Source of the DNA: Paraburkholderia sp. LEh10
Lineage (GTDB): Bacteria; Pseudomonadota; Gammaproteobacteria; Burkholderiales; Burkholderiaceae
Direction: 5' to 3'
DNA length: 64,000 bases
Assembly: GCF_017814945.1 (NCBI RefSeq)
Contig: NZ_JAGIPX010000010.1
Coordinates: forward strand, 62,128 to 126,127
The position numbers and the translations under genes are program-made. The notes beneath the pieces were generated by a model. The model saw only the letters and a program-made list of their open reading frames with translations, had not been told where the DNA came from and made no database searches. Of this stretch, positions 1 through 8,498 are shown in pieces; position 1 is the stretch's first letter; each line of letters starts with the position of its first letter.

Positions 1-283
1 AGCCGGGTTCGCTCGTCGTCCTCGCTTCCATGTTCACTTCGCGCCTACCTCGGCGTCGTGGCTTAACCAGGTCGGACGCTGGTTTGCCGCGCTCACTGAA
101 AAATATCTTCGACGCGGCACGCATCGGTCGACACGCCAACTCGAAGACTCGATCCGTCATTACCTGGACATCTATAACACCAATCCCCAACCGTTTATCT
201 GGAGCAAGTCGGCTGATGAAATCGTGGCGAGCCTCGAACGGTTTTGTGCGCGGGTCCGAAGCGCTACGGCAGGAGCATCATGA
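1..283 (+). CDS. IS630-family transposase, C-terminal part (begins before window)
   Basis: About 93 C-terminal codons are readable in the frame that closes at 281-283. The translation contains the HFxPTSASWLNQV block followed by RWFAALTEKYLRRGTHRS, the typical end of the DDE domain of IS630-type transposases, and then the usual tail ending in ERFCARV. In this family the Asn-Gln-Val is followed by the third catalytic acid (NQVE); here the codon is GGA, giving Gly (about position 62). If the frame is otherwise intact the copy is probably unable to transpose. The stop overlaps the start of the next gene by ATGA, so both are likely translated together. The N-terminal half and any terminal inverted repeat lie outside the window. 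Confidence 0.8.
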   Translation, partial: AGFARRPRFHVHFAPTSASWLNQVGRWFAALTEKYLRRGTHRSTRQLEDSIRHYLDIYNTNPQPFIWSKSADEIVASLERFCARVRSATAGAS

Positions 284-522
284 ATATCAATACCGATGCA
301 ATCGATGAAGTCGTCCTGGCACTTCTCTACCTGACCCTGCACGACCGATACCGCGCATGGAAGGGATTTGACTGGGATGTACTGAACCGGCTCTACGAGC
401 GAGGCTTCATCGAAGATCCCGTCAACAAGACGAAGTCCGTGATCTTTACCGAAGAAGGATTGCGCGAATCCGAGCGGCTCTTTAATGAGCACTTCGTCAT
501 TCCGGAGGCAACAGGAAATTGA
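280..522 (+). CDS. DUF6429 family small protein, IS630 partner
   Basis: An 80-residue acidic protein starting MNINTDAIDEVVLALLYLTL, with the family features LTLHD, AWKGFDWDVLNRL, a DPVNKTKSV segment and an FTEEGLRESERLF C-terminus. I recognise this as the DUF6429 type, small proteins often found directly behind IS630-like transposases. The ATG at 280 is chosen because it sits in an ATGA overlap with the transposase stop; a longer in-frame reading from 244 would lie inside the transposase. The function is not known. The coupling suggests an accessory or passenger of the insertion element. Confidence 0.75.
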   Translation: MNINTDAIDEVVLALLYLTLHDRYRAWKGFDWDVLNRLYERGFIEDPVNKTKSVIFTEEGLRESERLFNEHFVIPEATGN

Positions 523-652
523 TTCAACGAACTTCTAACTCACGAAACTAGTTCACGAATGGTATCTGACGCGGACGGGGGGATATACACGGCACGTTAC
601 GCCTACATGGAAAATCGGATGATACTGCTAACAACTATTCCGAACTTCTGAC

Positions 653-805
653 ATGACGTTACTTGCCGAGCGGACGTACTACGATTCTGAAAAGCCAACG
701 CTCGCATGGGCGAAAGACAAACTTTTCTACGGCTCTGAAGATAGCGACGCGATCAGTCTTCCCCCGACGCTTTGGGATCGCCTTTCAGTGCTGCGCGTGC
801 GATGA
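653..805 (+). CDS. Possible small hypothetical protein
   Basis: A 50-codon frame beginning MTLLAERTYYDSEKPTLAWA and ending WDRLSVLRVR. The amino-acid mix (charged and aromatic residues spread evenly, a plausible helix at the end) looks more like protein than a random frame, but there is no clear ribosome binding site and no recognisable domain. It may be a remnant of a longer gene. No function can be given. Confidence 0.3.
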   Translation: MTLLAERTYYDSEKPTLAWAKDKLFYGSEDSDAISLPPTLWDRLSVLRVR

Positions 806-1188
806 CGCCACCCCGTCAATGAACAGGTCAACGGCCCTGATTCAGCTCGCGCAAGCGGTCGGAAAGCGTCGATTGATGGTCAGACAGTGACACGCCGCCG
901 TGCCAGCCTGTGTCCAATATGCTGTTGCTATCGCCTTCGATATAGCGAACGTGCAACCGTGCAACCAGGTACTCGTCATGGTGGCGCTCTCCATGCGCGG
1001 ACAAGAATAGAATCAGGCCTTTAATGTAGGCCAGTGTCAATCAGGAACGAGAGCCTCTGGTTTGTCCGACACCGCTGCTCACCCACCCCTGCACATGATC
1101 CGCACAGATGCGAGCGTTTGAAAAATCAGATACAGGGTAAGGCGCGGGCTATGTAACTCAGAGCGCATGGTGGAGGGCCGGTTTCCTG

Positions 1189-1305
1189 ATGGGCGTCATC
1201 TACATCGTTGTCTGGCTGGTCGTCGGTCCGCTCTGGTGGAAGCTGCTTGCTCCCGGCGGCTCCCGGCTCGCGCCCGTAGCCGGGACAGATTTCCCGACTA
1301 AGTGA
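1189..1305 (+). CDS. Possible small membrane peptide or gene remnant
   Basis: A 38-codon frame with one strong hydrophobic segment (MGVIYIVVWLVVGPLWW) followed by a short polar tail ending FPTK. The frame stays open upstream of the ATG, so this may be the C-terminus of a lost membrane protein. It lies about 110 bases before the SRPBCC gene on the same strand. No family is recognised. Confidence 0.25.
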   Translation: MGVIYIVVWLVVGPLWWKLLAPGGSRLAPVAGTDFPTK

Positions 1306-1418
1306 ATAACCTGGCCTGGCTACGTGGGGTTTTCCCTTGTTTCGCCCAATGTCGATTCTGGCTTCGATGCATCGTCGTAGAGGTGTGTCCAATTTCTCCA
1401 GTAAAAGGTGAGCACATC

Positions 1419-1865
1419 ATGACTACCGGCACTGTCAATCTCCAACGGGTCGTGCGCGCGACTCCCGAACGCATCTATCGCGCGTTCCTCGAGCCCGATG
1501 CGATAGCAAAATGGCTGCCGCCTTACGGGTTCACCTGTCAGGTCCACCACATGGATGCGCGCACGGGCGGTACTCACAAGATGTCCTTTCGCAACTTCGG
1601 CACGGGTAACAGCCACTCGTTCGGCGGCGAGTATATCGAGCTGGTGCCGTTCGAGAAGATCCGCTACTCCGACCGCTTCGACGACCCGAATCTGCCTGGC
1701 GAGATGCAGGTTACCGTCTCATTGCGGCAGGTGTCCTGTGGAACCGAACTCACCATTGTGCAGGAGGGCGTGCCCGAAGTCATACCCGTGGAAATGTGCT
1801 ATCTCGGCTGGCAGGAGTCGCTGGTTCAGCTGGCAAGACTGGTCGAGCCCGAAATCCCTGACTGA
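1419..1865 (+). CDS. SRPBCC (AHSA1/START-like) domain protein
   Basis: A 148-residue soluble protein of the AHSA1-like SRPBCC fold. It begins MTTGTVNLQRVVRATPERIY, the standard first strand and helix (V-R-A-T-P-E-R-I-Y-R-A-F), then AIAKWLPPYGF, a GGT-containing strand and a FGGEYIELVPFEKIRY block, and ends with the long C-terminal helix GWQESLVQLARLVEPEI. Members bind hydrophobic ligands or act as activators; no specific ligand can be predicted. The ATG at 1419 is preferred over the frame opening at 1302 because AAAGGTGAG sits just upstream and the N-terminus then matches the family. It stands alone, convergent with the cysteine-synthase-like gene. Confidence 0.85.
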   Translation: MTTGTVNLQRVVRATPERIYRAFLEPDAIAKWLPPYGFTCQVHHMDARTGGTHKMSFRNFGTGNSHSFGGEYIELVPFEKIRYSDRFDDPNLPGEMQVTVSLRQVSCGTELTIVQEGVPEVIPVEMCYLGWQESLVQLARLVEPEIPD

Positions 1866-1933
1866 CGACGCCGGCCCGTGGCTCGGGTAGTTGCCCACGC
1901 AGACATCTGCGCGAAGGCCGCATTGCGATGGCA

Positions 1934-2872
1934 CTAGTCCAGCGATTGCGCAAACGTCTTCATGTACTTCATTCCGGTGTCGCACATGATCGTGACGATG
2001 GTGGCCTTTGGCCCAAGTCGTTCGGCGAGGCGCAGTGCGCCTGTCACGTTAGCGCCAGTGGACATGCCGCAGAATAGGCCCTCTTCGGCAGCCAGTCGAA
2101 ACGCCATCGCCCTGGCTTCGTCAGTGGAGACACACTCGAGTTCGTCGGCGATCCCATCGTGCCATAGCGGCACGACGTAGCCTGCACCGATTCCGTCGAT
2201 CTTGTGTGCGCCCGTCGCGCCGCCCGATAACACCGCGGACTCCGCCGGCTCGACGCCGACGACGCGAATCCGCGGATCGTGCTCGCGCAAGCGCTGAGAG
2301 ATTCCGCGAATCGACGCCGCCGTGCCGACGCTTTGGACGAAGCCGTCCATATGACCGCCCGTTTGATCCCAGATTTCGTCGGCCATCTTCGTATAGGCTT
2401 CGAGTTGGTCCGTGTTTTCCATCTGCGCGGTGATGTACGCATCCATATCGCCGGCTATCCGATGTGCTTCGCGGATCATGTCCTTTGTCAGTTTTTCCGT
2501 TTGCTTGCCATTGTCGCTTGGGACGATAGTGAGCTTCGCCCCCAGCAGACGCATGTGGTCGAGTTTCTCTTTCGAGAATGCATCGGACGACACGAGATGT
2601 AGCGGGTGTCGCTTGACGGAGCAAACGAGCGCCAACGACACGCCCGTGCTGCCGCCCGTGTATTCGACCACGGCGCCTCCGGGCTTGAGACGTCCGTCGC
2701 GTTCCGGCGCTTCGATCATCGCGAGTGCGATGCGATCCTTCATGCTTCCCGTTGGATTCTGGCTTTCCAATTTGACGAAAATCCGCGCGCCATTGGACGG
2801 CGCGACATGGCGCAACTGCAGCAGCGACGTGTTGCCGATCGTGTCGAGAATAGTGTTGGGAGAACGGTTCAT
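1934..2872 (-). CDS. Cysteine synthase-like PLP enzyme (fold type II)
   Basis: A 312-residue beta-family PLP enzyme. PTGSMKDR carries the PLP-forming lysine, followed by the phosphate/substrate loop TGGSTG (TSGNTG in classical CysK) and SVGTAAS in place of GTGGT. These departures suggest a CysK paralogue that may use another substrate rather than the housekeeping enzyme that makes cysteine from O-acetylserine and sulfide. The start at 2872 (MNRSPNTIL) is preferred to an ATG seven codons upstream because GAGG lies five bases before it. The gene is single, with no sulfur-assimilation genes nearby. Confidence 0.88.
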   Translation of the reverse strand: MNRSPNTILDTIGNTSLLQLRHVAPSNGARIFVKLESQNPTGSMKDRIALAMIEAPERDGRLKPGGAVVEYTGGSTGVSLALVCSVKRHPLHLVSSDAFSKEKLDHMRLLGAKLTIVPSDNGKQTEKLTKDMIREAHRIAGDMDAYITAQMENTDQLEAYTKMADEIWDQTGGHMDGFVQSVGTAASIRGISQRLREHDPRIRVVGVEPAESAVLSGGATGAHKIDGIGAGYVVPLWHDGIADELECVSTDEARAMAFRLAAEEGLFCGMSTGANVTGALRLAERLGPKATIVTIMCDTGMKYMKTFAQSLD

Positions 2873-3182
2873 AGGTGCCTCGCGAGTAGACATGCGAATG
2901 GATTCAGGCGCTTCGCGGCTAGCTCGACTGACTGAGCAATACGAAGCGCGGATTTGCCACGCAGTCTAGACCAGGCGAGGGGGCGGCACCAGAGTCACAA
3001 ATGCCATTAATAGCGACATTTGCGACATTTCGCACGCGATGAAACTGATTTTCCTGGTCCCACAGGGCAGTTAGCCCGAGCGGCCGTTGTGGGGCGAGCA
3101 GGTTATCGATGCCTCAGGTAAAAGTACTCATGCCCGAGGCATCGTCCATTATTCGTTGTCGGGCCGCAGCGCTGAGGCGATT
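2873..3182. other. Intergenic region with an inverted repeat
   Basis: About 310 bases between two minus-strand genes. An inverted repeat is visible at 3108-3143: GATGCCTC pairs with GAGGCATC across a loop of about 18 bases, with a possible two-base extension. It lies just past the stop of the exported DUF2059-like gene and could end its transcript, but no T-run follows on either strand. The rest presumably contains the promoter of the cysteine-synthase-like gene. Confidence 0.4.
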
Positions 3183-4217
3183 TTATTGAGGCGACTTAGC
3201 CAAACCTGCATTCTCGCCAGCGGGCAACGAGCGATAGAGATCGCGCCATCTTTGCAGGCTCCCGTTCGAAGCTGGATCCATCTCTTTTGCCGGTCCGGTA
3301 GCCGAAGCCACCATCGCGGCGTTAGAGTCGCTAAAAACTCGCAGTTCCCGCTTCTCCGCAGGTGAAGCCACAAATGCAGCGAATCCTGACAGGTCCTCGG
3401 AATACTCACGCCGGATAGTGTCGAGTGAGTCGCCTTGTGCCGTTGCAACGGCCACCATCATGATGCCGGTCACGGTCGCCGCGCTAGTGTCGCGTCCCGC
3501 ACTTCGCTCATCTTCTGCGGTTGCGATCTGTGTAGCGAATAAACTCGAAAGCTGGAGCAAGGCAACCCGATCCTTCAGAACGCTGATCGGGGGCTTGTCG
3601 CCATTGCGTGATGCGTCCGCGCCGAAAGCCTTACCCATCCCGAATCCGATAGTACGTGAGAGACGCGCCTGAAAATCAAGGAAACGGCGGCCTTCGTTGG
3701 ACGTGTAATATCCAATCAAGGCGTCTGCATCGGCCGTCGAGAGTCGGGAACGGTAGCCATAAGCGAGCGAATCGCGCAGCGCAGAGTTCATGGCAGGCAA
3801 TACCTGCTTGAGGATACGATCGTGTTGCGCGACGCAATCCTGGCCGATTGCGTCGCTGACGGCGGCCCAACGCGGATCGCTAGTGTTCCATGCCGGATTG
3901 CCGGGGTCGACATTGCGGATATTGCGGGCGACGCAATCCGACACGTCAGCCTTAGCGCCCGATTTCGGCGCAGTGCGAAACTGCCATTGTTGAAAGCCGA
4001 CCAGTTGAGTTACTTGTGCTTCCGTCGCTCGGGGCCCGCCACTGGGCGTAGCACTCGAACGCAACACGCTGCTGTCCGACGTCGGGTAAGCTGCATTTTG
4101 ACTTCGAGTTGAAGTCGCCGCAATGATATGGTCCCCAACGGCTTGAGCCGAGTTCGCGTGAACGATACAAGCAGGGGCAAAAAGAATTGAAGCGAGACCC
4201 AAGACGAATAAACGCAT
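3183..4217 (-). CDS. Exported protein with DUF2059-like segment
   Basis: A 344-residue protein with a signal peptide (MRLFVLGLASILFAPACIVHA, predicted cleavage near ANSAQA), so it should be periplasmic or secreted. After a low-complexity Ser/Thr-rich linker (about 25-70) comes a mostly helical domain. The ADALIGYYTSNEGRRFLDFQ stretch resembles the core of DUF2059 proteins (L-I-x-F-Y-x-S-x-x-G-R-x-F). Cys pairs around residues 94 and 128 could form a disulfide. The start is supported by GGAGG six bases upstream. Function unknown; no operon partner. Confidence 0.7.
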   Translation of the reverse strand: MRLFVLGLASILFAPACIVHANSAQAVGDHIIAATSTRSQNAAYPTSDSSVLRSSATPSGGPRATEAQVTQLVGFQQWQFRTAPKSGAKADVSDCVARNIRNVDPGNPAWNTSDPRWAAVSDAIGQDCVAQHDRILKQVLPAMNSALRDSLAYGYRSRLSTADADALIGYYTSNEGRRFLDFQARLSRTIGFGMGKAFGADASRNGDKPPISVLKDRVALLQLSSLFATQIATAEDERSAGRDTSAATVTGIMMVAVATAQGDSLDTIRREYSEDLSGFAAFVASPAEKRELRVFSDSNAAMVASATGPAKEMDPASNGSLQRWRDLYRSLPAGENAGLAKSPQ

Positions 4218-4829
4218 ATTGCCTCCCAGTGATATCTATTCTTCTCCCTGCATACGACGCTCGCGTAGTTCACGCGTGCGTTTGATCGGAATTCGTGTCG
4301 CTGCCTAAGCGTCGCTTAGACGTCTTAATCGGGGCGCTTGCGCAGGCAACACGATATAGAGTGAGGCAAGGAGGCGTGTGCCAAACCTCATCGGCGCAAA
4401 GAGGTTAAACATACTCGCGTCCTTCTTCTGTTTGGAACTCGTGGACATCGAATACCAGCATAAGTTGTCGCCGCGGAATCCGCAACAGCCTATGGTTGCG
4501 CCGGATAACACTTGCGCCATAGTTCGGCAAAAATGCGTGGCTCCCATTTCCGCACTGCTTGGACGATGAAAGTCTTCCGCAAGAAAATTCTGTCGCCGTG
4601 CGCGCGGAAAAATCGGCGGATGGGACCATCCGGCAGCCGGGCGAAATCGCGCGCGACCTTTAGGCTGATTCGATTGCCGGCAACAACACGCAAACTGTCT
4701 GCTACCTAACAAAGCGGCCTCGGAAATTATTACGCGACCTGTTGCGGGATGCTAATCTTGCGTCACATTTACCGTAGCCGCTGCACCGTAAGAACAATCC
4801 AATAAGCCTAAATTCATTCGGGATCGCCC
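4218..4829. other. Gene-poor interval
   Basis: About 610 bases between divergent genes. The minus-strand frame 4490-4693 contains a protein-like run (AVRKWEPRIFAELWRKCYPA) that could be a remnant, but I see no start signal, conserved motif or continuation. The promoters of the flanking divergent genes should lie here. Confidence 0.4.
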
Positions 4830-5795
4830 ATGCTGCGAAAGGTGGTCGAGCGTGTAAGACGATTTCGGCGCAGTGAAGGATTCAAGCATTCCCTCGCCAC
4901 GCCAATTCGTTTTTCGCTGCATGCGCGGCAGCGACTGAACCGCGATATATTCGCTATCGAAATCAGGGAAACCTCTGGTTTCTTTTCCGTCATGCAGATG
5001 GTGCTCTTCGTCCTCGTGCATTGCGAAGAAAAGCGGCTGACTCCGCGAATCTCCGCGCGCGGTGGTCTGTACGGCGATTCAGAAGGCAAGATCGACTGGT
5101 TCGCGGCGCTTTTCGAAAGCGTTCGGCCGTCGATGGGCGCAACGCTGCCGCGCAGGGTTCGGACATCCATCGTGCGCGACCTGGAACAATTGGGCTTCCG
5201 GCGACGCTATGAAGCGGGCCTTCGCCTGCAAAGCGCGAGCGAGTTGTTTCGCTCGTACTACCGGCCTGCCGCGTCTGTCCGCAATGAAGTCGCTTCAGCA
5301 TGCGCAAGACTCAATATCTCCGCATCTACTCTGGGCGTGCATTTCAGAGGCACGGATAAAAAGTTCGAAGCGTTGACGCTGCCCTGGGTCGATTTCTGCC
5401 GGCTCGTCGAACAGGTGCTCGCACTGAATCCGCATTTGACCAACATCTTCGTTTCAAGTGACGAGCAGGCTTTCATTGATTTCTTCTGCGAGTGGCCTTT
5501 TAACCGCCCGATTGGTGTGGCGCCCGCACGATTGCTAGCCAAAGGTGATACGGCGGTGCACTTCAGCGGCTATCCGGGGTTGCAAATCGGGCGCGAGGCA
5601 CTGGTGTCGAGCTTGTTGCTTTCAAATTGCGGCCATCTTGTGAAAACGCCGTCTTACTTGTCCGCGTGGTCGAAAATATTCAATCCCGATCTACCTGTTA
5701 CGTTGGCTATGCCGCCCAGGCCCGACGCGTTCTGGTTTCCCGACAGTCAGATCTGGCTCGCGCAGGAGCAGGCGATGGGCGGCAAGGCGGCCTGA
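4830..5795 (+). CDS. NodZ/fucosyltransferase-like glycosyltransferase
   Basis: A 321-residue protein whose diagnostic stretch is LGVHFRGTDKKFEAL (about 168-182), matching the H-x-R-x-T-D-K donor-binding motif of alpha-1,6-fucosyltransferases such as NodZ and FUT8 (GT23-like). It is followed by NIFVSSDEQAFIDFF, the conserved S-S-D motif of this fold. The N-terminus is basic and lacks a signal peptide, so it should act in the cytoplasm, transferring a sugar (GDP-fucose is the family donor) to a glycan or lipid acceptor. No other polysaccharide genes are nearby, so the acceptor is unknown. Ribosome binding site weak (GGGAT). Confidence 0.7.
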   Translation: MLRKVVERVRRFRRSEGFKHSLATPIRFSLHARQRLNRDIFAIEIRETSGFFSVMQMVLFVLVHCEEKRLTPRISARGGLYGDSEGKIDWFAALFESVRPSMGATLPRRVRTSIVRDLEQLGFRRRYEAGLRLQSASELFRSYYRPAASVRNEVASACARLNISASTLGVHFRGTDKKFEALTLPWVDFCRLVEQVLALNPHLTNIFVSSDEQAFIDFFCEWPFNRPIGVAPARLLAKGDTAVHFSGYPGLQIGREALVSSLLLSNCGHLVKTPSYLSAWSKIFNPDLPVTLAMPPRPDAFWFPDSQIWLAQEQAMGGKAA

Positions 5796-5801
5796 AGCGC
5801 G

Positions 5802-5900
5802 ATGGATGAAGTCGAGGCGGGAGGCTCGGCGAGCACGGTCGTCGCCGATTTGACGCGCGAAGCCGATGTGATTCGCCTGTTCGAGATCGCGATGGAGTCA
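5802..5900 (+). pseudogene. Short-chain dehydrogenase fragment
   Basis: Thirty-three codons reading DEVEAGGSASTVVADLTREA followed by DVIRLFEIAMES. This is the part of a classical SDR between the Rossmann glycine motif and the NNAG motif (A-D-V-T-R-E-A-D-V-x-R-L-F). Both the N-terminal TGxxxGIG half and the catalytic YxxxK half are missing. At codon 34 the same open frame passes directly into glutathione-S-transferase sequence. It is therefore gene debris, and the ATG at 5802 is probably incidental. Confidence 0.65.
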
Positions 5901-6192
5901 GACACGATTCTCTATGACAGCGCAAGCATCATCGAGTACCTTCACGAAGAGGTCGGCGCCGGGCGCGCGCTGCTGGCGCCATCGGGCGCTGAACGGCGCG
6001 ACGCGTTGCAGTTCGTCGGCATTGCCTCTGCGATCTATGGAAAGCTCAGTGGTCTTCACGGGTCAGTCCGCGTCGCTGGCGATGATGCCTGACGTCGTGA
6101 ATGCACACGCATATCCCAAGCTCGCCCGACTGGCTGCGCGCGCGATGGAGTGGGAGGCATTCGACAGTACGCTGCCATTCCGGCAAGCATGA
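5901..6192 (+). pseudogene. Glutathione S-transferase remnant, frameshifted
   Basis: From 5901 the frame reads DTILYDSASIIEYLHEEVGA, the end of a GST thioredoxin domain (the D-S-x-x-I-x-E-Y-L glutathione-binding motif), then a helical piece with AERRDALQFVGIASAIYGKL. Near 6050-6060 the homology moves to another frame: GQSASLAMMPDVVNAHAYPK, then LARLAARAMEWEAFDSTLPF. This is the GST C-terminal helix, but the two halves are joined with an internal deletion. The first 60-odd residues of the thioredoxin fold are absent. Both ends are broken, so the gene cannot be functional. Confidence 0.7.
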
Positions 6193-6321
6193 ATGCACGT
6201 GAAGAACCAGGCAACGGGCGATTCAAAGCCAAATGAAACGTATGCCAATGCGGCCGAGAATGTCCCTGCAAACGGACATTCTCGTGCAACTGTACATCGC
6301 GACCATCGCGACCATCGCGGC

Positions 6322-8013
6322 TCAGCGCGCCGGATTCACAGCAGACGCAGCATCGGGCCTCATCCCACGAGGTACTATAGCGTTGCGCCTGTGGTGCGGT
6401 GCGGATGCCACGGGCGGCGACCCTTGAATAAAGACGTGCTGCTGTAGTGCTTGCGTGTCGCTGTTACGCAAGATGATATCGGCAAGTGTCGTGTTCTGAA
6501 TCATATTGCTGGTCGCAGAATCGAAACCCTGGTTGAGCCAGAAGTATCGATCGCCAGCACGCAGCGCTGAAAACTGTTTGCCGATGATTCTCTGAAACGT
6601 TGGCCCGACAACCGCGCCAGTCGCATGCGGTTCAGCGAGCCCGCCAATGAAAAGGTCCACCTGATCGATATTGCCGTAGACGGTCTTCAACCGGGCTTGC
6701 AGCGCGGAGTCGCTAGTCAATGCAGCGAACGACTGATACGGCGCGAAGCCTAACGCGCGGCGGACCTGGTTCAGGGTGCCCACGCCCAGGTCGCGTTCGC
6801 GCTGGATGTCGATCGCGATCAGATCGATCAGATCGACTCCGCCGCCCACGAGACTGGCGGCCAGCAGATTGCGCAACGTCGCGACCACGTAGACGTCCGT
6901 TGCCTGCGCGAAATCCAGACTGAAGGAGCGCAGCAGCGGATCGACCCCGTTCGCCATATCGGCTTGAGGTGAATTGAAGAACGCATCGCTGAGCGCTTCA
7001 CTGAAGGTGGTGACGCCAGCGTTGTCCACGCCTTCTTGCGTATCCGAGATCTGCGAATGGCCGACGCGGAATGCGGCGGCAGAAAATTCCTGCGAGACCT
7101 GCGCGTTTTGCGACGAGTCATACCCGTTGTATGGGCCTACCACTGGGCCGATCAATACCGGCAAATACTCTGAATAGACGATGTTCTCGTATTCGGCCGT
7201 GGTGATGGCCCGCGCCATTTCGTAGAGCTGGTCGCCTGACCACGCGGGATGCTGTGTCTTGAGCTGACCCACCCAGCTATTGTGCTCTCGCATGAAAAGC
7301 GTCGTGACGGCTGTGAGCTCGGGATTCTCCATCACGCGCGGATCGCCGCTCTCAAAGACGCCCCCGACAATCGGCAGCCAGTGTCCATCGGGCGACGATT
7401 TCATGGTGCCATCCGCATTGCGCAAGCTGTCAGCTATTTCGTTTGTCGAGCCGTAAAGCTGCGACAGATCGAGATACCCTGCGGACGTGTTGATGATCGT
7501 ATTGGTTGCCCGGCTGCGGACCGCGCGGTTCATCGCGATCACTGTGCCGGGCGTCACGTCGGGATCATTCGGGGGAATGGTGATATTGATCGCGTCGGTG
7601 GTGGTCGGCGTAAATTCGAGGCTCAGATCGTGATCGACGAACTGCCCCCACACATAGAGCCACGCAGAGGCGACGGAATCGGCACTCTGCCCATCTTGTC
7701 CCTGAGCGCCCGTGCCGCCTGAAATCAGGTTCGAAATGGTCCGCGGGTTCGGCCCTCGTATCAAGCCGTCGGCCGTGCCGGGCGCGAAGTTCAACGGCGC
7801 CAGGTGCTGTTCCGGGCTACCGGGTGTGGCATTGAAGCCGGGATTATCGAGATTATTACCAGTACCACCAATCGGTCGAAACGACTGCAACAGGGGAATC
7901 AGATGAGTGACGGAAGGACTGCGCTGATTGCCGGCTAAAGCCCTCACTGGAAAGACCGTTACGCAGATTAAAAAGGCAAAAAGCCACACCTGCACATGCC
8001 GATGGATGCGCAT
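6322..8013 (-). CDS. Secreted animal-type heme peroxidase
   Basis: A 563-residue member of the An_peroxidase (peroxinectin/cyclooxygenase-like) superfamily. A signal peptide (VWLFAFLICVTVFPVRALAG) precedes the catalytic domain. WGQFVDHDLS holds the distal histidine, MREHNSW is the conserved helix with the family R-E-H-N, and FRVGHSQI holds the proximal heme histidine. It should oxidise halides or phenolics with H2O2 outside the cytoplasm. The ATG at 8013 is chosen over an 80-codon upstream extension because GAGGAG lies nine bases before it and the signal peptide starts there. Monocistronic, with a long AT-rich leader region. Confidence 0.9.
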   Translation of the reverse strand: MRIHRHVQVWLFAFLICVTVFPVRALAGNQRSPSVTHLIPLLQSFRPIGGTGNNLDNPGFNATPGSPEQHLAPLNFAPGTADGLIRGPNPRTISNLISGGTGAQGQDGQSADSVASAWLYVWGQFVDHDLSLEFTPTTTDAINITIPPNDPDVTPGTVIAMNRAVRSRATNTIINTSAGYLDLSQLYGSTNEIADSLRNADGTMKSSPDGHWLPIVGGVFESGDPRVMENPELTAVTTLFMREHNSWVGQLKTQHPAWSGDQLYEMARAITTAEYENIVYSEYLPVLIGPVVGPYNGYDSSQNAQVSQEFSAAAFRVGHSQISDTQEGVDNAGVTTFSEALSDAFFNSPQADMANGVDPLLRSFSLDFAQATDVYVVATLRNLLAASLVGGGVDLIDLIAIDIQRERDLGVGTLNQVRRALGFAPYQSFAALTSDSALQARLKTVYGNIDQVDLFIGGLAEPHATGAVVGPTFQRIIGKQFSALRAGDRYFWLNQGFDSATSNMIQNTTLADIILRNSDTQALQQHVFIQGSPPVASAPHHRRNAIVPRGMRPDAASAVNPAR

Positions 8014-8498
8014 TTTGATTCTCCTCGATGTATCCAATCGAACGGCATTAGCCGTCCCGCCCGCGTTTGCAGGCGGGAGACATGTCGATCGTCGTCGTTG
8101 AGACCTCTTCGTTAAAACGGAACCAAGGCGTAACGCACGATGCAGCGAAGAGAAGTGAATTTCAATTGCAAATAATATTACGTTGCGTTGCGCGTGATTT
8201 GTTTTGACTATGCAAATGGCGCCACGCGTTTTGTACGACTTTATATGCCGCAATGTTTTTATTGGATTGACTTGAGAAGAAGGCGAAGAGCCTTAATTGG
8301 TTGCGACCTATTTGTTTTAACTTAACGGTGGCAGGCCGTCGATAGAAATATATTAAAAAGCTTTGGTTGAATGGTAATGGAGTCTAAACCACAGCGATCA
8401 TTCGTCAAAAAACCCGACCGGCGTTTACTTCTTTAACTTCATTCGGGCTATAAGTCATCGTTAAAAGCGTTTAATCATGAGCGTCACGCTCAGTGAAA
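8014..8498. other. AT-rich upstream region of the peroxidase gene
   Basis: About 485 bases, clearly richer in A and T (8140-8480) than the flanking genes. It separates the SDR stop from the peroxidase start and should carry the peroxidase promoter and regulatory sites. I see no gene and no obvious repeat. Confidence 0.5.

Larger units (their letters stand above)
523..1418. other. Low-information region after the insertion element
   Basis: About 900 bases with no gene of convincing length. Two short plus-strand frames with protein-like composition (653-805 and 1189-1305) are listed separately. A minus-strand frame at 828-1040 reads like protein in places but has only a TTG start and no ribosome binding site, so I do not call it. 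The stretch probably holds remnants left by insertion-element activity. Confidence 0.4.

Noticed and set aside
828-1040. 70-codon minus-strand frame with some protein-like text
   Set aside because: TTG start only, no ribosome binding site, no homology I recognise; kept only as a note in the region entry.
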